Source: Puteibacter caeruleilacunae
Lineage (GTDB): Bacteria; Bacteroidota; Bacteroidia; Bacteroidales; Prolixibacteraceae
Direction of reading: 5' to 3'
Length of the DNA: 64,000 bases
Assembly: GCA_005217565.1 (NCBI GenBank)
Contig: SJCO01000002.1
Span: 528,192 to 592,191, forward strand
Shown: positions 48,985 through 59,009 of the stretch, one piece after another
How positions within the stretch are numbered: the first letter of the stretch is position 1
Layout of the letters: each line of letters starts with the position of its first letter
Notes under the pieces: generated by a model
What the model was told of the DNA's origin: nothing
Databases searched by the model: none
What the model saw: only the letters and a program-made list of their open reading frames with translations
Made by a program: the position numbers and the translations under genes

Positions 48985-49947
48985 TTATAGAAGCTTTTCA
49001 ATGATCTCTTCAACAGTTATACCTTCAGCTTCAGCTTTATAATTCTTTATAATTCGATGTCTTAAAATAATCTCTGAAACAGCTTTCACATCCTCAATAT
49101 CTGGTGTATATTTTCCATTTAACACCGCATGAGTCTTAGCAGCCAATACAAGGTTTTGCGATGCCCTTGGACCTGCTCCCCATTTCAAATATTTATTCGC
49201 AATCTCAGAGGCTTCCTTAGTTCCCGGTCTTGTGCTGGTAACCAGTTTAACTGCATACTTTAATACATTATCGTTAACTGGTATTCTTCGTATAAGCTTC
49301 TGATAATACAGGATTTCATCACCATCAATTACATTACGGATTCGATGTTCTTCGTCACCTGTAGTCTTCTTTACAATATACAATTCATCCTCTGGAGATG
49401 GATAATCCAACCATATTGAAAACATGAAGCGGTCGAGTTGAGCCTCTGGCAACGGATACGTTCCTTCTTGCTCAATCGGGTTCTGGGTTGCTAACACAAA
49501 GAATGGTTTATCAAGATCATAACGTACCCCAGCCGATGTAACCGAACGTTCTTGCATTGCCTCAAGCAAAGCGGCTTGAGTTTTAGGAGGTGTACGGTTA
49601 ATCTCATCTGCCAAAATAACATTCGCAAACAATGGCCCTTTAATAAACTGAAACTGTCGCTCCTTATTCAGGATTTCCATACCTATAATATCTGACGGCA
49701 TCAAATCAGGAGTAAACTGTATTCGCTTATACTTTAAGCCAAGTACCTCGGCAATGGTATTTACTAAAAGTGTTTTTGCCAAACCTGGAACACCAACCAA
49801 TAAACAGTGCCCCTGACTAAACAACGAGATCAGGACCTGGTTTACAACCTGATCCTGACCGTATATAACTTTCTTGATTTCTTCTGTTAACAATTGATGT
49901 TTCTGTTTCAATCCATCAATTGCTTCCGCATCATTTTTATAATTCAT
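48985..49947 (-). CDS. MoxR-family AAA+ ATPase
   Basis: A 320-residue cytoplasmic ATPase. Walker A is GVPGLAKTLLV (about residues 58-68), Walker B is VILADEINR (about 110-118), sensor 1 is FVLATQNPIEQEG, and the MoxR-specific DRFMFSIWLDYP and GAGPRASQNLVLAAK blocks are present. MoxR proteins act as chaperones for metal or cofactor insertion and often pair with VWA/DUF58 proteins; no such partner is beside it here. It is located between SurA-like and OstA-like genes on the same strand, 30 bp after the first. Full length for the family. Confidence 0.93.
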   Translation of the reverse strand: MNYKNDAEAIDGLKQKHQLLTEEIKKVIYGQDQVVNQVLISLFSQGHCLLVGVPGLAKTLLVNTIAEVLGLKYKRIQFTPDLMPSDIIGMEILNKERQFQFIKGPLFANVILADEINRTPPKTQAALLEAMQERSVTSAGVRYDLDKPFFVLATQNPIEQEGTYPLPEAQLDRFMFSIWLDYPSPEDELYIVKKTTGDEEHRIRNVIDGDEILYYQKLIRRIPVNDNVLKYAVKLVTSTRPGTKEASEIANKYLKWGAGPRASQNLVLAAKTHAVLNGKYTPDIEDVKAVSEIILRHRIIKNYKAEAEGITVEEIIEKLL

Positions 49948-49977
49948 AGATTAGATTTGCTGATCTATTCGACCAAA

Positions 49978-51342
49978 TTATTTGATCCAGTTGTCGAATT
50001 TAAACGTACAGTTCTGGAACGATTCGTCTATACTAATATAGGTCTTTGACTGTTCTTCAGCAATCCACTTATTCATGGCTTCTTCCCTCTTCTTGTTCAG
50101 GAACATATCGCTTACCCGCTTATAATCTTCTTTCAAGTTTGCTTTATGCGCTTCAATTCGCTTCACCAATTTTACAATCTTCACTACCTTACGACCTTTA
50201 TCATCGATCGACTCGAAAGGTTGTGACATCTCTCCTACCTTCATTTTTGAAAGCACCTTACTCTCTGTTCCCTCTAAAGCATCTAATTGGAATTTCGATT
50301 CAAGACTGTTTGGATTGATCACCAATCCACCATTGTTTCTTGAGTTCTTGTCATGAGAATATCTTCGTGCTGCGTCTTCAAATGAAATTTTATCCTCATT
50401 AATAGCAACGCCTAATGAATCTAAAGCAGTATGAGCTTTTGTTAACTCCTCTGGATCAACTTTTGGTTTCATTAAGATATGGCGTGTACGAATTTTTTCT
50501 CCTTTACGGTCCAGTGTTTGAATGATATGATATCCAAATTCACTCTTCACAACATTTGAAATACGATCACCTTTCAAGTTAAATGCAGCTGCAGCATAAG
50601 CAGGATCTAACTCTGCTCGTCCTGAATAGTTAGGCAATTCACCTCCGTTACGTGCTGATGGTCCTTCGGAATATAATACCGCCATCGACGCAAAGCTATC
50701 ACCATCCTCAATTCTTTTCTTTAACTCACGAAGACGAGTTTTCACCCTAAGGTCCTCTTCATCTGTAACACGTGGAATCAAAGATACCTGAGCAAACTCA
50801 ATTTGAGTTCTAACTGTTGGTTTCTCGTCTTCTTTTAAATTTCTATAGAAGTATCTCACTTCTGAAGGAGTAACAGCAACATCGGTAACAATCTTCTGTT
50901 GCATCTGTTGAGTCAAAATCTGATTAGTGATCATAGTCTCCATGTCAGCCTTGATGTTCACGATAGATTTGTTGAAATATTTTTCCAACTCTGCAACACT
51001 GTTAAAATTGCTCATGAATCGTTGCATCTGGTCATCTAATGACCTGTTCACCTGACTAGGAGTAGCCTCAATGGTTGTATCATTTTGTGCCTGAGCCAAC
51101 AATAACTTTTCAACAAGCAAATCTTCAAGAATCTCACACTTGGCATCACCGGAGGTAGTATACCCCTGAGCCTGACGCTGTTGATATACTGTCTCTATAT
51201 CCGATTTAAGAATGACATTATTTCCAACTATTGCTACAATTTGATCAATTACATTCCCCTGTGCTACCGCTACTGCCTGCACACTAATGCTTAAAATGAA
51301 AATCAGTAAAATACTTCGCAATTGTTTTGGCATCTTCTTCAT
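49978..51342 (-). CDS. SurA-like periplasmic peptidyl-prolyl isomerase
   Basis: The frame extends to 51408, but the signal peptide MKKMPKQLRSILLIFILSISVQAVAVAQ starts at the ATG at 51342, one base after the previous gene's stop, so I use that (454 residues). A SurA N-terminal domain (VDQIVAIVGNNVILKSDIE, residues 30-165) is followed by two parvulin domains: one at about 170-265 (EIQFAQVSLIP, YSEGPSARNGGELPNYSG, FGYHIIQTLDRKG) and one at about 270-380 (RHILMKP, YSHDKNSRNNGGLVINP). It folds outer-membrane proteins. Confidence 0.9.
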   Translation of the reverse strand: MKKMPKQLRSILLIFILSISVQAVAVAQGNVIDQIVAIVGNNVILKSDIETVYQQRQAQGYTTSGDAKCEILEDLLVEKLLLAQAQNDTTIEATPSQVNRSLDDQMQRFMSNFNSVAELEKYFNKSIVNIKADMETMITNQILTQQMQQKIVTDVAVTPSEVRYFYRNLKEDEKPTVRTQIEFAQVSLIPRVTDEEDLRVKTRLRELKKRIEDGDSFASMAVLYSEGPSARNGGELPNYSGRAELDPAYAAAAFNLKGDRISNVVKSEFGYHIIQTLDRKGEKIRTRHILMKPKVDPEELTKAHTALDSLGVAINEDKISFEDAARRYSHDKNSRNNGGLVINPNSLESKFQLDALEGTESKVLSKMKVGEMSQPFESIDDKGRKVVKIVKLVKRIEAHKANLKEDYKRVSDMFLNKKREEAMNKWIAEEQSKTYISIDESFQNCTFKFDNWIK

Positions 51343-51343
51343 T

Positions 51344-52195
51344 CTATTTATGATTAAATATTTTGATAACTCGATTTTTAAGACCATCCTGATATACTTC
51401 TTCTTCAAGATTCTTTAAAAAAGTCAATTTTCGTTTGTTCAAAATTAAGTTTTTGATCTTATCTACCATAAATTCCTGTGGAGAAATATCACCTTTCATT
51501 CGATAATCAACCACAAAAAGCAGGTAATAATACTCATTATCAGAACTTTCAATAAACTTATTCTTTTTCAAAAACTGTCTCTCATTTTCAATTTCCATTG
51601 GAATTCTTTTCATTACCTCCTCAAAATACACCCATTGATGATTAAAATAATCAAACCTTTTGGCATATTGATGAGCATATCCTTCCAATGCTGATAATCC
51701 ATCTTCACCGTCTGAACACCATTTTTTGAGTTGCTCCTGATTGGCAACCTCAACCGGAACTTTCACATAAACAGCCTTAACAATGTTACCATTGAGGACG
51801 AAATTCTGTTGATAATCTTTGTAGTAATTCTCAATCTCTTCCACGGAAACCACTGTATCCATTTTTTCCTGTAACAATGCATTTTTATAACGATACAAAG
51901 TCAATGAAATACGATAATCTTCAATCTCCTGGGAAAAATCACGCTGTTCGCTTGATAGGTTATCCTCTGCTTTTCTCATGAGCATGCGACTAACAATCCA
52001 CTTCTTGACATAGTCTTCGGCATAAAGGGTACTATCATTTGTAGATAAATGCGCTGGAATATTCTTCGCCAGATCCTCCTGATACAGAACCTCATCGCCC
52101 ACTCTAACAATAGCTGCTCCTCGCGAATCATCATCCCTCTGGCAAGCTACAAAGCATACGATACTAATTATGATATATAATAATTGGTGCTTCAC
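51344..52195 (-). CDS. SurA-N-like lipoprotein foldase
   Basis: A 283-residue lipoprotein (IISIVCFVACQRDDD; Cys18 lipidated). The SurA/PrsA-like N-domain is seen in AIVRVGDEVLYQEDLAKNIP and a helical body typical of SurA/trigger-factor-like chaperones. No parvulin motif is visible in the middle, so it lacks an obvious isomerase. It stops one base before the start of the SurA-like gene and is probably translated with it. Together they look like a two-subunit chaperone for outer-membrane or exported proteins. Confidence 0.75.
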   Translation of the reverse strand: MKHQLLYIIISIVCFVACQRDDDSRGAAIVRVGDEVLYQEDLAKNIPAHLSTNDSTLYAEDYVKKWIVSRMLMRKAEDNLSSEQRDFSQEIEDYRISLTLYRYKNALLQEKMDTVVSVEEIENYYKDYQQNFVLNGNIVKAVYVKVPVEVANQEQLKKWCSDGEDGLSALEGYAHQYAKRFDYFNHQWVYFEEVMKRIPMEIENERQFLKKNKFIESSDNEYYYLLFVVDYRMKGDISPQEFMVDKIKNLILNKRKLTFLKNLEEEVYQDGLKNRVIKIFNHK

Positions 52196-52355
52196 TCCTT
52201 CCTCTCTTTTATGAAAGCATACTTACATTATGCGTCAAAGATAATAATCAACACATTAATTCAAGCTACTTCATACAACTCAACCAACACTTTTAACATA
52301 TCTTCACGCTTTTATCCCAAGTCGTTAAAAGATATTTATAGGGCAAAAGCAAAAA

Positions 52356-53825
52356 CTAGCGACTATAATTAGGAGCCTCTCTCGTAATCGTCACATCATG
52401 TGGATGACTCTCAGTGATCCCAGAAGCAGAAATTCGAACAAACTTCGACTGTTGTAATCGTTCTATCGTTTCTGCGCCACAATATCCCATCCCTGCTCTT
52501 AATCCACCTGTTAATTGATACAATACCTCTTCCAAAGTACCTTTGTAAGGAACTCTTGCTGTAATCCCTTCGGGAACTAACTTCTTCATATCATCTTCCA
52601 TCTCCTGAAAATATCGATCCTTCGATCCTGCTTGCATGGCCTCAACCGATCCCATACCACGATACGATTTAAACTTACGCCCCTGGTAAATGATTGTTTC
52701 TCCTGGCGACTCTTCAACACCTGCAAATAGTGATCCCGCCATTACTGCATGAGCACCAGCAGCTATTGCTTTGACAATGTCTCCTGAATAGCGCAATCCA
52801 CCATCAGCAATAACCGGCACATCAGATCCCCGTATAGCTTTCACAACATTATAAATAGCTGACAATTGAGGAACGCCAACACCTGCAATCACTCTTGTTG
52901 TACAGATAGATCCAGGACCTATACCAACCTTCACTGCATCTGCTCCTGCTAACACCATATCTGTTGCTGCCTCTTTTGTTGCAATATTTCCTGCAACAAC
53001 ATCTGTACTAGGATACTTACTCTTCGTTCGTCTTAATAGCTCCAACACTCCCTTAGTATGCCCATGTGCTGTATCAATAACAATAGCATCAACCTGCGCA
53101 CTCACCAATTCATCAATACGATCCATTGTGTCGCTAGCCACACCAACTGCCGCCGCAACCCGTAACCTACCCTTTTCGTCTTTACAAGCTCTAGGTTTAT
53201 CCTTCGCTTTTGAGATATCCTTATAAGTAACCAAGCCTATAAGTTGACCATCTTTATCCACCACTGGTAACTTCTCTATTTTATGCTGCTGAAGAATCTC
53301 TGAGGCTTTTTCAAGATCTGTTGTATCAGATGTTGTTATAATATTCTCTGAAGTCATCACATCTGTAATCGGCTTCATCATATCTTCTTCGAAACGTAAA
53401 TCCCTGTTCGTAACAATTCCTACCAGGTAATTTCCACCATTAACAACTGGAATTCCTCCAATTCGATATTGCTTCATCAAGGCAAGAGCATCTCCTACTT
53501 TCTTTTCACGTCCTATGGTTATAGGATCGTAAATCATACCATTTTCAGCCCGTTTCACACAATAAACCTGCTTGGCCTGTTCTTCAACACTCATATTCTT
53601 GTGAATCACTCCAATCCCACCTTCCCTTGCTATCGCGATGGCTAGTTTTGATTCAGTAACCGTGTCCATAGCAGCCGATACTATTGGCGTATTCAATTTG
53701 ATTGACCGACTGAATGACGAGGCTAAGTTGACATTGCGGGGAAGGATTTCGGAATAGGAAGGAACCAACAATACATCATCGAATGTTAATCCTTCTGCTA
53801 CTATTTTATCTGAGAGAAAAGACAT
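52356..53825 (-). CDS. guaB: Inosine-5'-monophosphate dehydrogenase
   Basis: A 489-residue cytoplasmic enzyme converting IMP to XMP with NAD, the first step to GMP. The barrel begins [17 protein letters not shown]; two CBS domains occupy about 95-205; the catalytic loop is [11 protein letters not shown] with Cys308 as nucleophile. The flap and product site include [24 protein letters not shown] and [13 protein letters not shown]. All family landmarks are intact and length is typical. It is a single-gene unit, divergent from the RecQ-family gene across a 204-bp gap. Purine-responsive control is not visible. Confidence 0.97.
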   Translation of the reverse strand: MSFLSDKIVAEGLTFDDVLLVPSYSEILPRNVNLASSFSRSIKLNTPIVSAAMDTVTESKLAIAIAREGGIGVIHKNMSVEEQAKQVYCVKRAENGMIYDPITIGREKKVGDALALMKQYRIGGIPVVNGGNYLVGIVTNRDLRFEEDMMKPITDVMTSENIITTSDTTDLEKASEILQQHKIEKLPVVDKDGQLIGLVTYKDISKAKDKPRACKDEKGRLRVAAAVGVASDTMDRIDELVSAQVDAIVIDTAHGHTKGVLELLRRTKSKYPSTDVVAGNIATKEAATDMVLAGADAVKVGIGPGSICTTRVIAGVGVPQLSAIYNVVKAIRGSDVPVIADGGLRYSGDIVKAIAAGAHAVMAGSLFAGVEESPGETIIYQGRKFKSYRGMGSVEAMQAGSKDRYFQEMEDDMKKLVPEGITARVPYKGTLEEVLYQLTGGLRAGMGYCGAETIERLQQSKFVRISASGITESHPHDVTITREAPNYSR

Positions 53826-54029
53826 AACAATGGTTTTAATGATTTACAGATCAATAAATTTACGAAAAATGTTGTGATTAAAAACAATCTTTTTCGGCAC
53901 TCTCCCGATCAATTATTCAACTTCCCGATAACATGCAGTACAAACTAAAACCAAGAAATAATTCATACCTTTACAGCGTTACTTTACATGCAAGCTGCGG
54001 AACAATCAGGTCGCTTTTTATTTTTATAG

Positions 54030-55934
54030 ATGGGTAAATTTGAAGAAATACTAACCAAACATTGGGGATATCCTGAATTCAGGGACCTTCAAAAAGAGAT
54101 AATTGAATCAGTAGCGGAAGGAAAAGATACACTAGGATTAATGCCTACTGGCGGAGGTAAATCAATTACTTTTCAGGTGTATTCATTATCCACCGAAGGA
54201 ATCTGTCTGGTTGTTACTCCGCTAATTGCCCTAATGAAAGACCAGGTTGAAAATCTTAATAGCAGGGGAATCAGGGCTCTTGCAATTCACTCAGGCATGA
54301 CAGCCCACGAGATAAAAATTACCCTTGACAATGCAGTATGGGGGAATTACAAATTCCTGTATATTTCGCCAGAGAGGATTGGTACGAAACGATTTCTTGA
54401 ACGGGTAGAGCAAATGAATGTAAATCTAATCACTGTTGATGAATCGCATTGCATCTCTCAATGGGGTTATGATTTCAGACCATCCTATCTAAGGATTGCA
54501 CAATTGCGTGAAATTCTACCCAAAGTACCAGTGCTTGCACTTACTGCCACCGCCACACCAAAAGTGGTTGATGATATCCAAAAGCGACTGAATTTTTCAG
54601 AAAACAATGTACTTCAGAAAAGCTTCGTGCGTGACAACCTGAACTATCTTGTGCGCTATGAAGAAGACAAGCATGGATATATGCTTAGAACAATTGCCAA
54701 AACCAAGGGAACCGGAATTGTGTATGTTCGAAGCAGAAAACGCACCAAAGAGATTGCCCAGCTATTGAAAGAAAACAATATATCAGCGGATTTCTACCAC
54801 GCAGGATTAAGTAACTTTAACAGAAGTCGCAAACAGAATAACTGGAAAAGTGGAAAAACCCGGGTAATTGTCGCAACTAATGCGTTTGGCATGGGTATCG
54901 ATAAGGCAGATGTGCGTTTTGTAATTCACGTTGATCTACCTGATTCTCTAGAAGCTTATTTCCAGGAAGCAGGGCGTGCTGGACGCGATGAAAAAAAAGC
55001 TGCAGCAGTGCTTCTATACAATAAGGCGGACCGAACAAAGCTCACAAAAAATATTCGCGATAAATTCCCAGGACAAGATATCATTAAACGCGTATACAAC
55101 GCTTTAGGTAATTATCTGCAGATTGCCATAGGATTTGGAAAGAACCAAACATTCGACTTTAATCTGGCTGATTTCTGCAGCAGCTATAACTTTGCCATCA
55201 CAACAGCTTATAACAGTCTTAAAATACTTGAGCGGGCAGGTTTTCTTGAGCTGACTGATGAACTGGATAATCCTGGTCGTATACATTTTATTGTTCGTCG
55301 CGATGAGCTATATAAATTTCAGGTAGCCAACGAATCGTTCGACACATTCATCAAACTGTTATTGCGATCATATACTGGTGTTTTTACTCAATATGTTCCC
55401 ATAGACTGGGATTTACTGGCCTCGCGAGCCAACACCAACATAGATACTATTAAAGAGTATTTGAAGCAGTTAGCTTCTCATAAAATCATACATTACATCC
55501 CTAAAAAGAAAACGCCATTTATTATTCTTACAAAAGAACGCTTAGAGGAAAAACAGGTTCGGATTCCCAATGAGCACTACGAGGCAAGAAAGCAAGCCTA
55601 TGAAAAGCAGGTAGAGGCAGTGCTTCGTTATGCTGAATCAACAGATCGTTGTAGAAGTGAAATGTTGATTGAATATTTTGGAGAAACAGAAACCACTCCA
55701 TGTGGAACTTGTGACGTCTGTCTTAACAAAAAGAAGGTCCCCTTAAACACTGACGACTTTAAACGTTATAGTGAAAAAATAGAAAGCATTGTAAAAAATG
55801 AGCCATGCTCTCTTGAGGATCTTGTGGTACAATTAGAAGGAGATACTGATCAAATTCTGGATATCGTGAGATGGCATATCGATAACGATAAATTGCAATA
55901 TAGGGTAGATAACCTGTTGGAATGGAAAAAATAA
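54030..55934 (+). CDS. RecQ-family ATP-dependent DNA helicase
   Basis: A 634-residue superfamily 2 helicase. Walker A is LMPTGGGKS (Lys44), the DExH box reads DESHCISQWGYDFRPSY, motif III is LALTATATP, motif V is VIVATNAFGMGIDKADVRFVIH and motif VI is QEAGRAGRDE. A zinc-binding Cys set (CRSEML...PCGTCDVC, about residues 550-575) and a winged-helix domain follow. No HRDC domain is visible at the C-terminus, so it is the shorter form seen in Bacteroidota rather than a classical RecQ. It unwinds DNA in recombination and repair. Promoter and start are in the 204-bp gap shared with guaB. Confidence 0.92.
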   Translation: MGKFEEILTKHWGYPEFRDLQKEIIESVAEGKDTLGLMPTGGGKSITFQVYSLSTEGICLVVTPLIALMKDQVENLNSRGIRALAIHSGMTAHEIKITLDNAVWGNYKFLYISPERIGTKRFLERVEQMNVNLITVDESHCISQWGYDFRPSYLRIAQLREILPKVPVLALTATATPKVVDDIQKRLNFSENNVLQKSFVRDNLNYLVRYEEDKHGYMLRTIAKTKGTGIVYVRSRKRTKEIAQLLKENNISADFYHAGLSNFNRSRKQNNWKSGKTRVIVATNAFGMGIDKADVRFVIHVDLPDSLEAYFQEAGRAGRDEKKAAAVLLYNKADRTKLTKNIRDKFPGQDIIKRVYNALGNYLQIAIGFGKNQTFDFNLADFCSSYNFAITTAYNSLKILERAGFLELTDELDNPGRIHFIVRRDELYKFQVANESFDTFIKLLLRSYTGVFTQYVPIDWDLLASRANTNIDTIKEYLKQLASHKIIHYIPKKKTPFIILTKERLEEKQVRIPNEHYEARKQAYEKQVEAVLRYAESTDRCRSEMLIEYFGETETTPCGTCDVCLNKKKVPLNTDDFKRYSEKIESIVKNEPCSLEDLVVQLEGDTDQILDIVRWHIDNDKLQYRVDNLLEWKK

Positions 55935-55962
55935 CCAGACACTCGACTTGCAAAGTGTCTGG
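55935..55962. other. Stem-loop after the RecQ-family gene
   Basis: CCAGACACT (55935-55943) pairs perfectly with 55954-55962 (AGTGTCTGG), directly after the stop. No T-run follows, so it may be a weak terminator or 3-prime stabilising structure. Confidence 0.5.
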
Positions 55963-56187
55963 TCCCCAATTAAATTGCTGTTTTGCTCAAATGCCTTATA
56001 ATGTCTAAATGTTGAATAAGCAAGTCTGTTGTTTTCCCAAATACAAGTTATGACATTCTTTTTAAATAGCATGGATAAAAAGCTCTATAGATATGCCTTT
56101 TGGGTATTTTTACTCTTCGATCAAGAGCCTACTCTTTTTTAAATGGGTAATATCCGCCCCCTATAAAATGAAACCTTTACAAAACAA

Positions 56188-56751
56188 CTATTCGGATAGT
56201 ATTATCGCTTCAAAAATATATAAATCTAATTCATTCCACGACTCCCAATCCAGACCAGCTTTGTTCCTTGCACAATAACCAAGCATCTCCTCAACACTCC
56301 AATTATTATTTGTAGCTACCTGAGGTAAAAACACTCCTGATCGACCAAGTCCTGTCATATAAATACCATGACGACCTATCTCAATCTCGGAAATATCATC
56401 TATGGCTTGCAGAGGGGTAAGTATAGAAAGTTCAATGCGGGTTTTGGGGATGTCTTTGGGCTTTAGATTCTCAAAACGGCTATCATGTAAAGCTGCGGAA
56501 CGGGTCATCCTGACCACCAGCTCATATAGCGATAAATCTTCTCGCAAGGTACCAATACACCCTTTTAATTTCTTCCCTTTATAGATAGAGACGAAAATCC
56601 CGAAGTATAGATTCCGCAAACGTTCCTCTTCATCTAGAGATAATACTCCTTCATAATCACCCAAAGAAAAAGCATCCTCCAAGACTTTTCTTGCAAGTCT
56701 TAGAACGGATGCTTTATCCTCAAGTGTTAATATGCTAAATTCTTTTTTCAA
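56188..56751 (-). CDS. AMMECR1-domain (AmmeMemoRadiSam system A) protein
   Basis: A 187-residue protein that is one AMMECR1 domain. The hallmark LKGCIGTLR (LRGCIG in the family) is present, as are SAALHDSRFENL, RIELSILTPLQAID, GRHGIYMTGLGRSGVFLPQVA and WSVEEMLGYCARNKAGL. Bacterial AMMECR1 genes often accompany Memo and radical-SAM genes as an AmmeMemoRadiSam set of unknown modification; neither partner is adjacent here. It starts 4 bp after the aminopeptidase stop and is in one operon with it. Function unknown. Confidence 0.88.
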   Translation of the reverse strand: MKKEFSILTLEDKASVLRLARKVLEDAFSLGDYEGVLSLDEEERLRNLYFGIFVSIYKGKKLKGCIGTLREDLSLYELVVRMTRSAALHDSRFENLKPKDIPKTRIELSILTPLQAIDDISEIEIGRHGIYMTGLGRSGVFLPQVATNNNWSVEEMLGYCARNKAGLDWESWNELDLYIFEAIILSE

Positions 56752-56755
56752 TAAC

Positions 56756-58144
56756 TTATGAATTCATTACTGCTTCCACTTCTTCTGGAGTGATAGGTAC
56801 ACGCTCAGCAATAATCTCACCGCCATCAGCTGTTACCAGAATATCATCTTCTAATCGGATTCCTCCAAAGTCGCGATATTCATTCACCTTATCAAAGTTA
56901 ATAAATTCGTGATTAATTTTCTCGCTTTGCCACTTATCAATCAATGCTGGGATGAAATAAACTCCAGGTTCATTGGTTATAACAAATCCTTCCTGCAAAC
57001 GACGACCTAATCGAAGGTAAGCAGTTCCAAACTGGTCAACCGGACGTACCTCATCATCATATCCAACGTATATCTGTCCAAGGTCTTCCATGTCATGTAC
57101 GTCCAATCCCATCATATGACCTAATCCATGAGGGAAGAACATCGCATGTGCCCCATTCTTAACAGCCTCATCAACATCTCCTTTCATTAATCCAAGATCC
57201 TTAAGACCTGATGCGATCACTTTTGCAGCTTCAAGATGTACACTCAGGTAAGTTACACCAGGCTTCACCAATGAAGTTGCTTTATTATTGGCAGCCAATA
57301 CAATTTCATAAATCTCACGCTGCTTTTGGGTAAATTTTCCACCCACAGGAACAGTTCTAGTAAAATCAGATGCATAACGCATCGTAGTTTCTGCTCCCGC
57401 ATCTGTTAACATTAACTTACCTTCTTCCAAAACATTAGAATGATCATGATTGTGCAAAGTCTCACCATTCTGAGATAGAATTATAGGAAACGATGCCATT
57501 CCTCCTCCTGCAAGAGAAATACCTTCAATTGTTCCGGCAATCTTCTGTTCCCAAACACCAGGTTGAGCCATTTTCATTGCTGTAACGTGCATTTGATATC
57601 CTGTGCGACAAGCCTTTTCAATTTCCACAAGCTCACAAGGCTCTTTAATAGAACGCAATGCAATTACTGCATGTACCAATTCCATCGATACATAGTCGCG
57701 TTGTTTAGAAGGATGAATACCTGTTAACTGCTCCAATAACAATTTGTTCTCAGCGCGATAAGGAGGGAGGAAATGTACCTTGCGACCTTGCTTTATTGCT
57801 GCATCAACCATATCAAAAAGTTTGGCAAAGGCGTCGGTTTTTTCAACACCTACTTTTGCTGCACGCTCAGCTAAACCAACCTGTGGTCCCATCCAGATGA
57901 TATCCTCAATATCAACATCATCACCCAACAGATAATCTTCGCCAGCATCAACATCGATTACTCCAGCCAACCTTTGCTGATCTAATCCAAAGAAATATAA
58001 GAATGAGCTATCCTGACGAAAATGATAAGTATTATCAGCATAATTCATTGGAGCATCAACATTACCTAAAATAAGAATAAGTCCACTATTTACTTTTGAA
58101 CGTAGACGTTCGCGGCGATTCACATAAATCTGTTTATCAAACAT
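56756..58144 (-). CDS. pepP: Xaa-Pro aminopeptidase (M24B)
   Basis: A 462-residue cytoplasmic enzyme removing N-terminal residues before proline. An N-terminal creatinase-like domain (about 1-170) is followed by the pita-bread M24 domain. Metal ligands are seen in order: Asp in LMLTDAGAETTMRY and Asp in ASDFTRTVP, His in HGLGHMMGLDVHD, Glu in VITNEPGVYFIP, and Glu in GGIRLEDDILVT. All are intact and the order is right for aminopeptidase P. It forms a two-gene unit with the AMMECR1 gene, divergent from the cytidylate-kinase-like gene. Confidence 0.92.
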   Translation of the reverse strand: MFDKQIYVNRRERLRSKVNSGLILILGNVDAPMNYADNTYHFRQDSSFLYFFGLDQQRLAGVIDVDAGEDYLLGDDVDIEDIIWMGPQVGLAERAAKVGVEKTDAFAKLFDMVDAAIKQGRKVHFLPPYRAENKLLLEQLTGIHPSKQRDYVSMELVHAVIALRSIKEPCELVEIEKACRTGYQMHVTAMKMAQPGVWEQKIAGTIEGISLAGGGMASFPIILSQNGETLHNHDHSNVLEEGKLMLTDAGAETTMRYASDFTRTVPVGGKFTQKQREIYEIVLAANNKATSLVKPGVTYLSVHLEAAKVIASGLKDLGLMKGDVDEAVKNGAHAMFFPHGLGHMMGLDVHDMEDLGQIYVGYDDEVRPVDQFGTAYLRLGRRLQEGFVITNEPGVYFIPALIDKWQSEKINHEFINFDKVNEYRDFGGIRLEDDILVTADGGEIIAERVPITPEEVEAVMNS

Positions 58145-58267
58145 ATCGTAATATTTTAATTATATTCTGAAGTACGCCGAAATATATAAATTTTATCCGT
58201 CTAATTTCCTGATATTTTGCATAAATGCATCAATAAAGGTTGAAACACTCTTTCAAGTTCGGGCGTA

Positions 58268-58290
58268 GACTAAAATAGAAATCTTTAGTC
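58268..58290. promoter_or_regulatory. Inverted repeat before the cytidylate-kinase-like gene
   Basis: A perfect 7-bp inverted repeat (GACTAAA ... TTTAGTC) with a 9-base spacer ends 17 bp before the ATG at 58308. It may be an operator or leader hairpin. Could be chance. Confidence 0.3.
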
Positions 58291-58307
58291 AACATACTAT
58301 TAATGTA

Positions 58308-59009
58308 ATGAAAAGCACACTGCAAGCATATCTGAACAAGCGAATGGGAATTGCTGAGAAAAGAGCGATTAAATCGCCTAGCATTCCAGGACCTGTACTC
58401 ACAATTTCAAGAGAACCAGGATGTCCTGGTATGAAAATAGCCAATGCCTTACAGGAAATCCTTATCGAAAAAGAACACAAAGATTGGAAAGTGATCAGTA
58501 AAGAAATCCTCACAGAATCTTCAAAAGAACTTGATATTCACACCGATAAGGTAAATAAAATTTTCAACATTCAAGAACGAACCGTCTTTGATGAGATTCT
58601 TGCAGCTTTCTCAACTAAGAAGTTTAAAAACGAGCGGGTTATCAAAAAAACTGTCACAGAAGTGATTCGTACTTTTTCGGAAAACGGTCATTGCATTATT
58701 GTCGGACGAGCTGGACACATCATCGCTTCCGACATCAAAAAATCTCTTCATGTTAGGCTTTATGCTCCACTAGAATGGCGTGTTAGCAGAATCATGAAAT
58801 CGCGCAACCTTTCTAGCGATGATGCAAGAAAGTACATCATCGAAACAGAGAAACAGCGCATGAACTTTAGAACTGTAATCAAAGGATCAAGAACAAGCAA
58901 AGGTGACTTTGACCTAATCATAAATTGCGCAAAGCTTAAACCTAAGGATATAGCTAAATTAATTGCTGCCTGTATGGAAGCAACAGATTTACTGGTCGAA
59001 CATATTTAA
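58308..59009 (+). CDS. Cytidylate kinase-like family protein
   Basis: A 233-residue protein of the cytidylate-kinase-2 family. After an N-terminal extension it has LTISREPGCPGMKIANAL as the nucleotide-binding region, in which the Walker-like GxxGxGKS is altered to GCPGMKI. GHCIIVGRAGHIIASD and VRLYAPLEWRVSRIMKSRNLS follow, with a lid-type arginine block. It lacks a clear GKS/T, so kinase activity is uncertain; such proteins are annotated from structural likeness to CMP kinase. It stands between convergent and divergent genes: its 3-prime end overlaps the Ung-like gene by 21 bp on the opposite strand. Confidence 0.8.
   Translation: MKSTLQAYLNKRMGIAEKRAIKSPSIPGPVLTISREPGCPGMKIANALQEILIEKEHKDWKVISKEILTESSKELDIHTDKVNKIFNIQERTVFDEILAAFSTKKFKNERVIKKTVTEVIRTFSENGHCIIVGRAGHIIASDIKKSLHVRLYAPLEWRVSRIMKSRNLSSDDARKYIIETEKQRMNFRTVIKGSRTSKGDFDLIINCAKLKPKDIAKLIAACMEATDLLVEHI

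Noticed and set aside
55833-56072. Minus-strand ORFs across the end of the RecQ-family gene
   Set aside because: They cross the helicase stop and a stem-loop and have no known motif.
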